A stretch of 64,000 nt of DNA from an uncultured Lachnospiraceae bacterium (GCA_948470335.1 CAOKOL010000014.1:1-64000); one strand, 5' to 3'; counted from the stretch's first letter, positions 1-9,051 are shown. The notes: generated by a model not told the origin, from the letters alone. Numbers and translations are program-made.

Positions 1-1
1 T

Positions 2-1234
2 ACCATTTTTCACATTTTGGCAAAAGCGTCTTTTCAACTAAGTTTGGAAAGATTCAAAAAGTCCTTGACGATTTGTCTCTGGCAAGACCAAAAGGAGTTT
101 GTGAGCCGCATATACAGTGGGAAATATACTCCTTCACCGGTAAGGAGAGTGGAAATCCCGAAGCCGGAAGGTGGTGTGAGGAAACTTGGCATACCAACCG
201 TTATTGACCGAACCTTGCGACAGGCAGTCACACAACAACTGATGCCAATTTACGAGCCGCTGTTTGCGGAAGGAAACTATGGCTATCGTCCGGGCAGGGA
301 TGCAAAGCAGGCAATTCAGAAAGTAAAAGAATACGCAGAACAGGGATATACATATGCAGTATCTCTGGATTTATCGAAGTATTTCGATACTCTGAACCAT
401 GAAAGATTACTGAACCTGTTGAGACAAGAAGTCAAAGATGAGAGGGTAATCCAACTGATTAAGCGGTACCTGAAAAGTGGAGTCATGGAAAATGGAGTGG
501 TCATGGAAACGGAGGAAGGTTCTCCTCAGGGAGGGAACCTGTCACCACTGTTGGCAAATATCTATCTGGATGAGTTCGACAAAGAGATTTTAAGAAGAGG
601 TGTGCCGTGTATCCGCTATGCCGATGACATTGTGCTGTTGGCAAAAAGCAGGAGGGCGTCAGAAAGGCACCTGGAAAGCAGTAGCCGATATCTGGAAGAA
701 AAGCTGAAACTAAGGGTGAATCGGGAGAAAAGCCGGACGGTGAGTGTATTTGCAATCCGAAATTTCAAATTCCTTGGCTTTGCATTGGGGAGGAATGGAG
801 GTGGAGTCTTCATCAAAGTTCATCCAAAGTCATGGAAGAAGTTCAGACAGAAGCTGAAAAACCTGTCTTCTCGAAGGAGAGCACAAAGAATCAAGCCCTC
901 GTTGGAAAAGATAAGGGTCTATGCAAGGGGATGGCTGAATTATTATGGGATAGCAAGCATGAAAAACCGTATAGAGGACATAAACGGGTGGATGTACCAT
1001 CGAATCCGGATGTGTATATGGAAACAATGGAAGAAACCAAAGACCAGACAGAGAAATCTTATGAGAATGGGAATTCCAGAGTATTATGCACATATGGCGG
1101 CAAATAGCCGTAAAGGTCACTGGTTCAACTCAAACCTGACAACAGTCAAAAGAGCAATGACAAAAGAAAGACTGATTAACAGTGGCTTTTACGATTTAGC
1201 CGCAGCCTATCAGTCTGTGCACGTCAACTATTGA
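2..1234 (+). CDS. ltrA: Group II intron reverse transcriptase/maturase (5' end outside window)
   Basis: Intron-encoded protein that helps the intron RNA splice and copies it into DNA during retrohoming. The frame is open to the left edge, so the true start probably lies outside; the first in-window start-like codon is TTG at 17. Visible motifs are RVEIPKPEGGVRKLGIPTV (RT0/RT1), YGYRPGR, SLDLSKYFD, GSPQGGNLSPLLANIYL and the catalytic YADD box. The maturase X/thumb region follows, with RGWLNYYGIA, WKQWKKPKTR and the typical end SGFYDLAAAYQSVHVNY. No HNH endonuclease motif follows, and the protein stops just before intron domain V. The region before RIYSGKY reads unlike the usual family N-terminus, so a 5' lesion or divergence is possible. 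Confidence 0.93.
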   Translation, partial: TIFHILAKASFQLSLERFKKSLTICLWQDQKEFVSRIYSGKYTPSPVRRVEIPKPEGGVRKLGIPTVIDRTLRQAVTQQLMPIYEPLFAEGNYGYRPGRDAKQAIQKVKEYAEQGYTYAVSLDLSKYFDTLNHERLLNLLRQEVKDERVIQLIKRYLKSGVMENGVVMETEEGSPQGGNLSPLLANIYLDEFDKEILRRGVPCIRYADDIVLLAKSRRASERHLESSSRYLEEKLKLRVNREKSRTVSVFAIRNFKFLGFALGRNGGGVFIKVHPKSWKKFRQKLKNLSSRRRAQRIKPSLEKIRVYARGWLNYYGIASMKNRIEDINGWMYHRIRMCIWKQWKKPKTRQRNLMRMGIPEYYAHMAANSRKGHWFNSNLTTVKRAMTKERLINSGFYDLAAAYQSVHVNY

Positions 1235-1235
1235 A

Positions 1236-1305
1236 AGCGCCGTATACTGAACGGTACATACGGTGCTGTGAGAGGACGGCGGTTAGCCGCCGCCTCCTAC
1301 TCGAT
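1236..1305 (+). ncRNA. Group II intron domains V and VI, 3' end of intron
   Basis: Immediately after the maturase stop, AGCGCCGTAT (1236-1245) pairs with ATACGGTGCT (1258-1267), allowing one G-U pair. This forms a domain V hairpin that starts with the catalytic AGC triad. A second GC-rich hairpin follows (about 1271-1300), and its 3' strand contains CCTACTC, suiting domain VI with a bulged branch-point adenosine. The intron probably ends at TCGAT, near 1305. That is about 14 bp from the stop codon of the convergent transporter gene, so the element sits in an intergenic spot. The exact splice site is inferred. Confidence 0.72.
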
Positions 1306-1319
1306 TAAATACTTAAAAT

Positions 1320-2756
1320 TTAAAGCACTGCATTCCCCAGCGGATACAATACCAGCATGCAAATCACAAAACAGGCCCCGATCATCAGCAGATTCCATTT
1401 CAGCGTATTCCGTACGGTGATATGCCCCGGACCGAAAAACAGCGGGGCGGTCACGGCTGCGGAAGGAACCAGGGAGGCGAAGTTGGCCACAAGGCAGATG
1501 ATAATGGCGATGGCGGCAGTGCTGACGGAAGCGGCCGCGGCAACGGGGAGAACCAGGCCGAAAAACAGCAGCATGGAAACCACGTTGGATACAAAATTTG
1601 TAAGAATCAGACAGAATAATACGCCCAGCCCTACGATCACGCCGATGGAAAGCGTACCGGTCAGCGGCGCCAGCAGATTGCTCAAAGCGGCGGAGATGCC
1701 GGTGTCGGCGGAGCTGACCGCGCTGCCGAAGACGACCACGGCGCCGATGAAGATCAGCAGTGTCATGGGCGCCGCTTTTGCCAGCGCCGCGAAGCTGGCG
1801 ATGGGTTTGTCATCCACCCGGATAACGCACAGCAGGCAGACGCCCACAATGGCGGGAACCGTATTTCCCCATGCGCTCAGCGCGGTTTTCGCGGCCGCCG
1901 GCAGCAGGGCCGGAAAAATCTCAGGGACAATCCACGCCAGCACCACGCCGGCGAATACGATCAGGGAGATGATTCCTTCTCTGGTCAGCGGTACTTTTTT
2001 TGCCCTGGCGCCGTCCAGATCATAATTGTGATATTTGGACGCTTCCGGCTTCCAGATCACGCAGATTACCAGCAACAGCAGCAGGTACATCAGGAAGGCG
2101 AAGGGCAGGCCCAGAGTCATCCACTGGGTATAGGTAATCGTGATGCCGGAGGCTGCCGCCGTTCCGATCATAATCAGCGGAACCGCGTGGCAGATGGGAG
2201 TGGCGGCATTGGTGATATTGCTGATCCAGAAAATGCCGATAATCAGCGCCGTATAAAAAGAATCCCCCTTCTTGTATCCGATCTCGTCACAGATTTCCTC
2301 CGCCAGCGTGATAAAGATAATAGCCAGAGTGGCGCATTCCAGAATCAGTCCCAGCAGAGTGGCGGCCAGAAAAAACATGGCCATAAAGGCATAGGGCCGG
2401 TTACGGACAATGTTTCTTGTCAGGAACCAGCCGGCGATTTTTTTAATCACGCCGGTATCCGACAGTACTTTGTTCAGGCCCATGCAGGTGATTACCACGA
2501 TTATGGTGGCGCTGCCCATGGATGCCCCGTAAACGGCGGCGGCCGGCATGACGCCGGTCATAATAATTCCCGCCAGAGCGAACAGGCTTACCCAGTCCGT
2601 GCCCACGGTCAGCCACAGATACAGCACCGGCACCAGAACGGCCAGCACATTGACACCGATACCGGTCAGTCCGTTGGCCGGCGGCACGACAGTTTTGATG
2701 AGAATGGCTGCCAGCAGGGCAATCCAGATATGTTTGTACTTGGTTATTATTTTCAT
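1320..2756 (-). CDS. DASS/SLC13-type anion (dicarboxylate-like) permease
   Basis: A polytopic membrane protein of 478 residues with about a dozen hydrophobic segments. The fold resembles the divalent anion:Na+ symporter family, which imports di- or tricarboxylates, sulfate or similar anions. Two halves each carry a re-entrant-loop-like motif: WISNITNAATP near residue 175 and NFVSNVVSM near 390, which correspond to the paired SNT/SNS motifs that bind Na+ and substrate. Start ATG at 2756 follows AAGGGGG. It is the last gene of a minus-strand set (symporter, URO-D methyltransferase, this permease), so it likely moves a substrate or product of that pathway. The substrate cannot be read from the sequence. 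Confidence 0.75.
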   Translation of the reverse strand: MKIITKYKHIWIALLAAILIKTVVPPANGLTGIGVNVLAVLVPVLYLWLTVGTDWVSLFALAGIIMTGVMPAAAVYGASMGSATIIVVITCMGLNKVLSDTGVIKKIAGWFLTRNIVRNRPYAFMAMFFLAATLLGLILECATLAIIFITLAEEICDEIGYKKGDSFYTALIIGIFWISNITNAATPICHAVPLIMIGTAAASGITITYTQWMTLGLPFAFLMYLLLLLVICVIWKPEASKYHNYDLDGARAKKVPLTREGIISLIVFAGVVLAWIVPEIFPALLPAAAKTALSAWGNTVPAIVGVCLLCVIRVDDKPIASFAALAKAAPMTLLIFIGAVVVFGSAVSSADTGISAALSNLLAPLTGTLSIGVIVGLGVLFCLILTNFVSNVVSMLLFFGLVLPVAAAASVSTAAIAIIICLVANFASLVPSAAVTAPLFFGPGHITVRNTLKWNLLMIGACFVICMLVLYPLGNAVL

Positions 2757-2786
2757 ACGTTCCCCCTTTTATGGTTGTCTCTTTTG

Positions 2787-3863
2787 CTATCGGTTATAAT
2801 ACCCTCTCGTATACCAGTAAAATTCTTCTCCCATCCAGGCGTTGACCTTTTCAATGTCTTTGTCACCGGGCATACCCAGAGCGCCGGCGCGGCCCATATA
2901 ACCGCCGTCGGGTGCGAAGGTGTCCACCATGTCCCGGATGGGCTGGCGGATACTTTCCTCGGTGACATCCGGCCATCCTGGCGGCGGGTTCCAGTCGAAG
3001 CAGCCGGCCAGCACCAGTTCTCTGCCGTACTTTGCTTTCAGGCCCAAAAGATCATTTCTGGTCTGAGCGGGGTCCCATACCTTTACGCCGATGCCGCGCA
3101 TATCCTCCAGAAAATCTTCGCATCGCCCGCAGTTATGATACTGGATGGGAATGCCTCTGTCGCTGAACGGTTTGGTCAGCGCCCTGTATACCGGCATCAG
3201 GAATTCCCGGAACATTTCCAGAGATAGAAACGGGCTGGCGGCGCTGGCCGTGTCGTCCAGGATGTAAACGCAGTCCATTGTGTAATGCTGCGCGGCGGCC
3301 TCGCAGATCGGCAGGTAAAGCCGTGTCATGCAGTCCAGGATTTCTTTTACGGCTTCCGGTTCTTCATACAGCGCCATCAGCGCGTTTTCAAACCCGGTAA
3401 ATGCCACAAACTGCTGAAAAGGCATCAGCCCCACGATTCCCATGGCTGCCGACTGGGTGTGGTCGATTCCCGAAGTTTCCCAGTCCTTTTTTGCCTGTGC
3501 TTCCCAGTCAATATGTTCCGGAAGCTCCGGTACTTTTAAAATGTCCCGCCAATGTGTCAGATTGTCCAGATTCAGCAGGAACGTTCCCGGCTCCGGAATG
3601 CAGCCGAAATTGGTGGATTCGTTGGCCACATATTTTACGCCCCAGATATCGTAACGGCCGTTGGGGGCGGGGGTCAGATGGGTTTCGTCAAATAAAAAGG
3701 GTCCTACGATTTTATAGGTGGCCTCCCCGTTGTAGCCGACAAAACCCATATTCTGGATCGGCACGCTTTCGGGAATCTCTCCGTTCAGCACCCGCAGGTA
3801 ATTGTCTTTCGGGGTCAGTTTCAGGCTTTCGGTTATTTTCTGGCGTTGATCAGGACTATACAT
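2787..3863 (-). CDS. Uroporphyrinogen decarboxylase-family (corrinoid-type) methyltransferase
   Basis: 358 residues with the URO-D (TIM-barrel) architecture. Recognisable stretches are a C-terminal YHNCGRCEDFLEDM, which resembles the Zn-binding HxC...C region of MtaA/MtbA/CmuA-type methyltransferases, and VKVWDPAQTRNDLLGLKAKYG typical of this branch. True HemE has a conserved N-terminal RPPVWxMRQAGR motif, which is absent here, so haem synthesis is unlikely. These proteins usually move methyl groups between a methylated substrate, a corrinoid protein and a thiol; no corrinoid protein gene is visible nearby. The start follows AGGAGG. It lies between two transporter genes on the same strand, which points to use of an imported methylated compound. 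Confidence 0.75.
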   Translation of the reverse strand: MYSPDQRQKITESLKLTPKDNYLRVLNGEIPESVPIQNMGFVGYNGEATYKIVGPFLFDETHLTPAPNGRYDIWGVKYVANESTNFGCIPEPGTFLLNLDNLTHWRDILKVPELPEHIDWEAQAKKDWETSGIDHTQSAAMGIVGLMPFQQFVAFTGFENALMALYEEPEAVKEILDCMTRLYLPICEAAAQHYTMDCVYILDDTASAASPFLSLEMFREFLMPVYRALTKPFSDRGIPIQYHNCGRCEDFLEDMRGIGVKVWDPAQTRNDLLGLKAKYGRELVLAGCFDWNPPPGWPDVTEESIRQPIRDMVDTFAPDGGYMGRAGALGMPGDKDIEKVNAWMGEEFYWYTRGYYNR

Positions 3864-3896
3864 ACAAGCTCCTCCTAAAATGAAAATTTCTGGTGT

Positions 3897-5303
3897 TTAC
3901 TGTTGTTTTGCTTTCCGCTGTGCGATTTCCTGCGCATATCCGTCCAGCTTTTCCTGGGTCAGCCGGTACAGGAATGTCACCAGCAGCAGGGAAATGACAA
4001 ACAGAGCCAGAGGAATCAGCGCGAAGGAATTAATCAGTGAGGTTTTCACCGTTTCCGTGATGGCTTCGCCGGCGATATACCCGGCGCCGGCCAGCACTGC
4101 CGGAACCAGTATGCCCACGATGGTCAGGGACAGTTTAATCGGAACGCCGGTCAGTCCCATAATGGTGCCGGTACAGTCAATACCGGTTTTCCACTCGGAA
4201 AATACGGCGCAGTTGGAATAAAAAGTAATAATGCCGGGGGTGGCCAGCGCCAGGGCAAACTGTACCAGCACCATGGCCGCGGTAAATATCACCGCCTGTC
4301 CGGCGGCCGCGCTTCTCCATGCCGCGATAATGGCGGCAATGCAGATCAAAAGTCCCGTCTGAACCGTTTTCTTCACGGACAGCTTTTTGGAGATGCCGTT
4401 GGCCAGCAGGGAACCGATAACGGCGGCCACATTGGTAACGGTCAGGTAAAAGGCATACAGGTCGCTGCGCCCCAGGCTCATCTCAAACAGATACACGCCC
4501 ATGTAAGAGAATACAAAAATAGAAAGCTGGGTGCCGGTGTTAATCAGGATTACCCACAGAATCTGGGCGTTGGATCGGATGACGGTGACGATATCCCTGA
4601 CAGAAATCCGGTTCGCTTTTTTCCGTTCCGATGTTTCCGCCGCGGCTGCAAGCTCCGCTCTGGTCGGCTCGTAGCCTTCTGTCAGCTTAAAGTGAATATA
4701 ATAGCCGGGCAGCGTCAGCGCTCCCATAATGGTTGCCGCCATGGCATAGGCGAATACCTGGTTGGTAAACAGGCCGATTAAAAGGACGGCGATGTAGGAC
4801 ACCACGATGCCGCAGGCCTTGTTCCAGGCGTTTCTGGTTCCCGACAGGTGAGCCCGTTCCGCCTCGGTGGAAGCGCAGACGCCGATCAGGGAAATATTGG
4901 CGCACCAGGCAAAGTTAAAAAATATAATGTAAATTCCAAAAAAGACGCAGGTTGCCACCACAGCCGTCGTAGCGTTGAAACCGTAACTGTACAGGGTGGG
5001 AGCGAACCACTGGAAGGCATGGGATATGACGATCAGCGGCGCCATAATCAGCAGCATACTGCGGTATCGTCCCCATTTTCCGGGTTTCATGGTGTCGATC
5101 AGGGCGCCCCATAAGAAAGACATGATAAAGTCGAATACATTGATAATGGTATTCATAATGCCGACCGCGGCCAGGGGCAGGGCAACCACCGTGGTTAGAA
5201 AATAAGTCCAGTAATAAGTCTTAAAGCTGACGGACAGAGAGTAAAGAAAATCTCCCACGCCAAACCAGGTTTTTAAGGCACTGCTTAATGGTTTTTTTGA
5301 CAT
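3897..5303 (-). CDS. MFS sugar/sodium symporter family (GPH-type) transporter
   Basis: 468 residues with about 12 membrane segments. The N-terminus (KTWFGVGDFLYSL, then DFIMSFLWGALIDTMKPGKWGRYRS) matches the glycoside-pentoside-hexuronide:cation symporter group, where the GALIDxxKPGKWGRYR loop between helices 2 and 3 is diagnostic. The C-terminus is a charged cytoplasmic tail (QEKLDGYAQEIAQRKAKQQ). The start follows AGGAGG. It is the first gene of the minus-strand set with the URO-D-family enzyme and the DASS permease, and is divergent from the PucR-type regulator at 5724. Substrate unknown; a glycoside or other small organic compound imported with H+ or Na+ is likely. Confidence 0.8.
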   Translation of the reverse strand: MSKKPLSSALKTWFGVGDFLYSLSVSFKTYYWTYFLTTVVALPLAAVGIMNTIINVFDFIMSFLWGALIDTMKPGKWGRYRSMLLIMAPLIVISHAFQWFAPTLYSYGFNATTAVVATCVFFGIYIIFFNFAWCANISLIGVCASTEAERAHLSGTRNAWNKACGIVVSYIAVLLIGLFTNQVFAYAMAATIMGALTLPGYYIHFKLTEGYEPTRAELAAAAETSERKKANRISVRDIVTVIRSNAQILWVILINTGTQLSIFVFSYMGVYLFEMSLGRSDLYAFYLTVTNVAAVIGSLLANGISKKLSVKKTVQTGLLICIAAIIAAWRSAAAGQAVIFTAAMVLVQFALALATPGIITFYSNCAVFSEWKTGIDCTGTIMGLTGVPIKLSLTIVGILVPAVLAGAGYIAGEAITETVKTSLINSFALIPLALFVISLLLVTFLYRLTQEKLDGYAQEIAQRKAKQQ

Positions 5304-5322
5304 ACAGACTCCTCCTGATGAT

Positions 5323-5345
5323 GTTTACGGGTTTTTGCCGTAAAC
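5323..5345 (-). promoter_or_regulatory. Hairpin in 5' leader of the symporter gene
   Basis: GTTTACGG (5323-5330) and CCGTAAAC (5338-5345) form a perfect 8-bp stem with a 7-nt loop. It lies directly upstream of the AGGAGG ribosome binding site of the minus-strand symporter gene. It could shape the leader mRNA or bind a dimeric regulator; the sequence does not decide which. Confidence 0.4.
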
Positions 5346-5723
5346 CCGATGCGGTGAAAGCGCCGGACTGTTTCATATTTTCTACAACCCCTTTCCATAG
5401 AACAGATTTCCCGCAGCACTTTCATAAAAAATTTACAACATACATGTTTCCTGATATTCCGGCCAGAATATTCTTATAATCTGTATTTTATCGGCTGCGC
5501 CGGGATTTTGCACCGGTAAAATGCCCAACGCTTTCCGGCCGGGTTTCGGAACTTTTTCATTATGTCTTTTTTACAATCCGCCCTCTGCCCTGTTCGTAAA
5601 AAAAATATAATGACACCTGTGCTTTCCCAATATAAAATAAAAGAATGATAAATATCGGAATATTACTCATATTTTCTGTTTTTAAGGAAAATATCGGAAG
5701 ATATCAGAAAATGGAGGCGGTTC
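5346..5723. promoter_or_regulatory. Divergent intergenic region with a repeated AATATCGGAA motif
   Basis: No gene is seen in this AT-rich stretch between the divergent symporter and PucR-type regulator genes. AATATCGGAA occurs twice on the same strand, at 5651-5660 and 5690-5699, a 39-nt period. The second copy is followed by GATATC and lies 24 bp before the regulator start. The arrangement suits binding sites for the neighbouring regulator, but this is inference only. Confidence 0.35.
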
Positions 5724-7331
5724 ATGGAGATCCCTTTGTATGTATTTCAGGAAGAACTGCAAAAAAGTTTCAGGTTAACGGGGCAGTTTTCCCGGCCTGA
5801 TTATTTATGCCATACGCTGCGGCTGTACGGACCCGGCACGGTGCTGAAAGCCCATGTGCTTTATGTTGTGCCGGAAGATCAGCTTGAGAGATTTCAGGAT
5901 GCGCCGGGGCGGCGGGAACCGGATTTTTACAGTCCCTGCGTGGTGTTTTCCGATTTGCCGCAGCCGGACAGTTCCGGACAGGGCATATGGTGCGTGTCTG
6001 ACCGATACGGCTGGCAGGAGGGATTTAATTTTCTGCTGGAATTCACGGAGCGTCTGGAGCGCTGGGATACAAAGCTGAAACAGTTGTCAGACAGGAAAGC
6101 CGATTACCATGAATATTTTCGGATCAGCTTCCCTTTAATTGGGAATCCCCTGATTTTATATGACCATAATTATATTATCATAGCGGATTCCAGAGGGCTG
6201 CACCCCATGCCGGACGATACTGACTGGCAGAATCTGACGGCGGCGGGATACTGGATTCCGGAAGTGCGGACCACGGCGATCCGGGATATGGGAGATTATC
6301 ATTTTCCCCCCAACGAGGCAACCTATTATGACAGCAATTCCTTTTTTCATAATTTTGTCATTATGAATCTGCGAGACGGACGGAATTTTTCCACATTTCT
6401 GGGAACGGTCTGTGTCCATGAAATTTTCCGTCCGGTTACGCCGGAGAGCCTTTTTCTGATTAATTATATGGGCCTGTCTCTGATTGAACGGATGGGCCGG
6501 GAGGCGGCGGCAGCCCGGCAGACCAAGGACGCTGTGGACCGGTTTCTGATTTCCGCCTTGCAGGGAGAGCATTTCAGCAGCGCTTATATCCGGCAGCGGC
6601 TGGAAATGATCGGGTGGGAGGAAGACTGCGAATACCGGGTCATTATGTTTTCCGAAAAACATGATTTTATGAGCGGAACCTATTTTCCCAAGCGGATGCA
6701 GCATATTTTTCAGAACTGCCGCTCCGTGGTGATCGATGATTACCTGATTTCCGTCGTATGCTTAAAAGGCGGGCTGAAATTACAGGATTTTACGGAATTT
6801 GTAACCATTATGCGGGATTCTATTCTGAAATGCGGTATCAGCAGTTCCATATATACGTTTTCTGAGATTGGATTTGGCTATCAGCAGGCGATGCTGGCTT
6901 TGCGGATCGGGAACGGCATCCGGCCGACCATATGGATGTATCGCTTTGAGGATTATGCTGTCCAGTTGTTTCTGCTGGAGACAATGAACCGGCATTCCTA
7001 TAAAATGATCTGCCATCCGGCCGTCCTGAAACTGGATGAGGAAGACCGGCAAACCGGAAACTGCTATATCAATACACTGGAGGCTTATCTGACCAGTGAA
7101 AAGAATGTGGGAAAGATTGCGGAGAAATTATTTATTCACCGGAATACGCTGATGTACCGGCTGGATAAAATCGTAACCCTTACAGGGCTGGATTATGATA
7201 ATCTGGCGGAGATGGAGTACGTGCTGCTCTCCATTTATGTGCTGCGTCTGGTGCAGAAAGGGCACAGCGGCATGCCCTCATTTCTGCCGGCCACCAGACA
7301 GTGGGAGAGTTTTGAGGAAAAGAAGGATTGA
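5724..7331 (+). CDS. PucR/CdaR-type transcriptional regulator
   Basis: 535 residues. The last 70 residues (NTLEAYLTSEKNVGKIAEKL, then FIHRNTLMYRLDKI and a hydrophobic end) are the classic C-terminal helix-turn-helix of PucR/CdaR-family activators, in which HRNT-L-YRL-I is diagnostic. The preceding 250 residues resemble the degenerate GGDEF-like middle domain of this family. The N-terminal 150 residues are not recognised and may sense the ligand. The start ATG has GGAGG 7 nt upstream. It is transcribed away from the symporter/URO-D/DASS genes, so it most likely controls them in response to their substrate. Confidence 0.8.
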   Translation: MEIPLYVFQEELQKSFRLTGQFSRPDYLCHTLRLYGPGTVLKAHVLYVVPEDQLERFQDAPGRREPDFYSPCVVFSDLPQPDSSGQGIWCVSDRYGWQEGFNFLLEFTERLERWDTKLKQLSDRKADYHEYFRISFPLIGNPLILYDHNYIIIADSRGLHPMPDDTDWQNLTAAGYWIPEVRTTAIRDMGDYHFPPNEATYYDSNSFFHNFVIMNLRDGRNFSTFLGTVCVHEIFRPVTPESLFLINYMGLSLIERMGREAAAARQTKDAVDRFLISALQGEHFSSAYIRQRLEMIGWEEDCEYRVIMFSEKHDFMSGTYFPKRMQHIFQNCRSVVIDDYLISVVCLKGGLKLQDFTEFVTIMRDSILKCGISSSIYTFSEIGFGYQQAMLALRIGNGIRPTIWMYRFEDYAVQLFLLETMNRHSYKMICHPAVLKLDEEDRQTGNCYINTLEAYLTSEKNVGKIAEKLFIHRNTLMYRLDKIVTLTGLDYDNLAEMEYVLLSIYVLRLVQKGHSGMPSFLPATRQWESFEEKKD

Positions 7332-7347
7332 ATGCAGGAGGCAGCGC

Positions 7348-7382
7348 AAAAACACCGCCCCCGCTGCCGGAGACGGCGTTTT
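7348..7382. terminator. Possible terminator after the PucR-type gene
   Basis: AAAAACACCG and CGGCGTTTT can pair around a GC-rich loop, shortly after the regulator stop codon and before the convergent anti-sigma gene. The stem is imperfect and the T-run short, so the call is tentative. Confidence 0.35.
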
Positions 7383-7432
7383 ATGCCCGCATACTGCCGG
7401 GCCTTATTCTGTTGAAAAGAAAATGGTTTTAC

Positions 7433-8455
7433 TTACTTCCTGATACCTTCCACAACTTCACCCGGAATCTCGAATTCCACACAGCCCATATACATAGGGG
7501 CCACGTCGCCTTCGTTGAAGCTGATCACGATGTTGTTGTCCGCGTTCAGATAGAAAGAAGTTTCGTCGGTAATCTGCTTGAAGTTCCATTCCTCAATCTC
7601 GTCGTTCAGCCAGTAATAGACATTCTCATCCGCATCCATCCGTGCCTGCATCTGCTCTTTGATGTTTTCGCTGATGGGGGTGATATAGTCCGCACCTTCC
7701 GTAAAGAGGTCGGCCAGGGCCAGCCGCTGGCCGGTCTTTAAGTCAATGGTGTAGAAATAATCCCATTCGGCGCCGCTTCCCGATGCCTGGTAGCAGATCA
7801 GTTTTAAGGTAAAGTAATTTTCGCTGGTGGCAAGGATTTCATGGCTGATCATAATATCCTGATAGCCTTCCTTGTCTTTTGCGTTTTCTTCAAACTCCGT
7901 GATAATCTGGTCTGTGATTTTCCGGATTTCGGCGTTGATTTCCTCGGTGGTCTTTTTTAAGTTCTCTTGTACCGCGCTGTCATTTCCCGTGGTTTCCGTT
8001 CCGGCGCCGGCGGTTTGTCCCGGCGCGTCTGTCTGACCGGAGTCCGATGCCTGTACCGGCGCCGTCGTCTGATTCGGTACCAGCTCAGGTACATTTACGT
8101 CCGCACGGTGTCTTTCATCCTCATACTGATAATCCCGGAAGGTCACTACCTCCACCAGTCCTCCCACGATCGGGAGTCGGCTCATGGCATAGGCCGCATC
8201 CTTTGAGATATTGGGAAGAAGGATAAATGCCGCTGCGGCCGCTGCCGCGGTCAGGCCGATTTTGAGCGAGAGAGGTTTTTTCCTTCCGGCCGGTTTCCGC
8301 TGTAGCTGCTGTTTCCGCTCTGCCTGCTGTTTTTCCTGTTTTGCTTCTTCGATTCTTTTTTTCATCTGCTCCACCTGCTCTTTCGACATATTAATCTGTT
8401 TATATTGCTGCTTCACCTGTTCCAGCCTTTCGTAATCTTTCCGGTTTTCATCCAT
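7433..8455 (-). CDS. RsiV-like anti-sigma factor (DUF3298-type)
   Basis: 340 residues. A charged cytoplasmic N-terminus rich in Q/K/E, predicted coiled coil (residues 1-60), is followed by one membrane segment near residues 64-82 and an extracellular part. The C-terminal third (YFTLKLICYQASGSGAEWDYF, split here as in the family, then TGQRLALADLF and FYLNADNNIVISFNEGDVAP) matches the DUF3298 domain of RsiV. In Bacillus, RsiV holds ECF sigma factor SigV at the membrane until lysozyme triggers its cleavage. The gene lies just downstream of an ECF sigma factor on the same strand, the normal pairing. A linker rich in T, A, G and Q (residues 125-155) separates membrane and sensor parts. The inducing signal is not proven. 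Confidence 0.78.
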   Translation of the reverse strand: MDENRKDYERLEQVKQQYKQINMSKEQVEQMKKRIEEAKQEKQQAERKQQLQRKPAGRKKPLSLKIGLTAAAAAAAFILLPNISKDAAYAMSRLPIVGGLVEVVTFRDYQYEDERHRADVNVPELVPNQTTAPVQASDSGQTDAPGQTAGAGTETTGNDSAVQENLKKTTEEINAEIRKITDQIITEFEENAKDKEGYQDIMISHEILATSENYFTLKLICYQASGSGAEWDYFYTIDLKTGQRLALADLFTEGADYITPISENIKEQMQARMDADENVYYWLNDEIEEWNFKQITDETSFYLNADNNIVISFNEGDVAPMYMGCVEFEIPGEVVEGIRK

Positions 8456-8550
8456 ACTTGATCTCCTTTCTATGCACGGAACAATGGGTTCCGTGATTTT
8501 TAAAACGATAAGCGCTTAAGTTCTGTGTTGCGGCCGTCTGCGAATTACGA

Positions 8551-9051
8551 TCAGTAGGCCAATTCCAGGCGCATTTTTTTCAGTCCCCGGTACAGCCTGC
8601 TTTTTACTGTGTTTACATTTTCTTCCTGCACACTGGCGATCTGTTCCAGCGTCAGATCCTCAAAATATCTTAAAATAATAACGGTTTTTACTTCCTGCGG
8701 AAGTGTGTCCAGCGCCCGCATCAGATCCACGTCCTGGTATCGGTCCTCTTTTCCCGCAAGCTTCCCGCCGATTTCTTCCGGCGCGGCGTATACCTCCCGT
8801 GAGACGGGATTGCTTTTCAGAAATCTGAAAATTTCATTCAGCATAATGCGGTAAATCCAGGTTGCCGCGTAGGCTTTCTGTTTTAATGAATCACTGTGCA
8901 GGATTGCTTTGTATGCGCCGTTCTGCACGATGTCTCCGGCATCCGCTTCATTGTGAACGTAGCTGTACGCGAGACGGTAATAGTTGTTGTATTTTTCCAG
9001 CAGAATCTGTTCTACCAGTTGTTCCTTCTCCATGCCTGTTAAATCTGTCAA
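8551..9051 (-). CDS. ECF-type RNA polymerase sigma factor
   Basis: 166 residues, the usual size for extracytoplasmic-function sigma factors. Region 2 contains YSYVHNEADAGDIVQNGAYKA and ATWIYRIMLNEIFRFLK. Region 4 contains LPQEVKTVIILRYFEDLTLEQIA and VNTVKSRLYRGLKKMR, the helix-turn-helix that reads the -35 element. The start is taken as TTG at 9051 because GGAGG lies 9 nt upstream; an in-frame ATG six codons later is less well placed. It is followed by the RsiV-like anti-sigma gene, so the pair probably forms a cell-envelope stress switch that activates its own promoter. Confidence 0.88.
   Translation of the reverse strand: MTDLTGMEKEQLVEQILLEKYNNYYRLAYSYVHNEADAGDIVQNGAYKAILHSDSLKQKAYAATWIYRIMLNEIFRFLKSNPVSREVYAAPEEIGGKLAGKEDRYQDVDLMRALDTLPQEVKTVIILRYFEDLTLEQIASVQEENVNTVKSRLYRGLKKMRLELAY

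Noticed and set aside
2028..3227. 399-codon plus-strand ORF
   Set aside because: It lies antisense to the permease and URO-D genes, is rich in His/Gln/Asp as expected for a shadow frame, and matches no family pattern.
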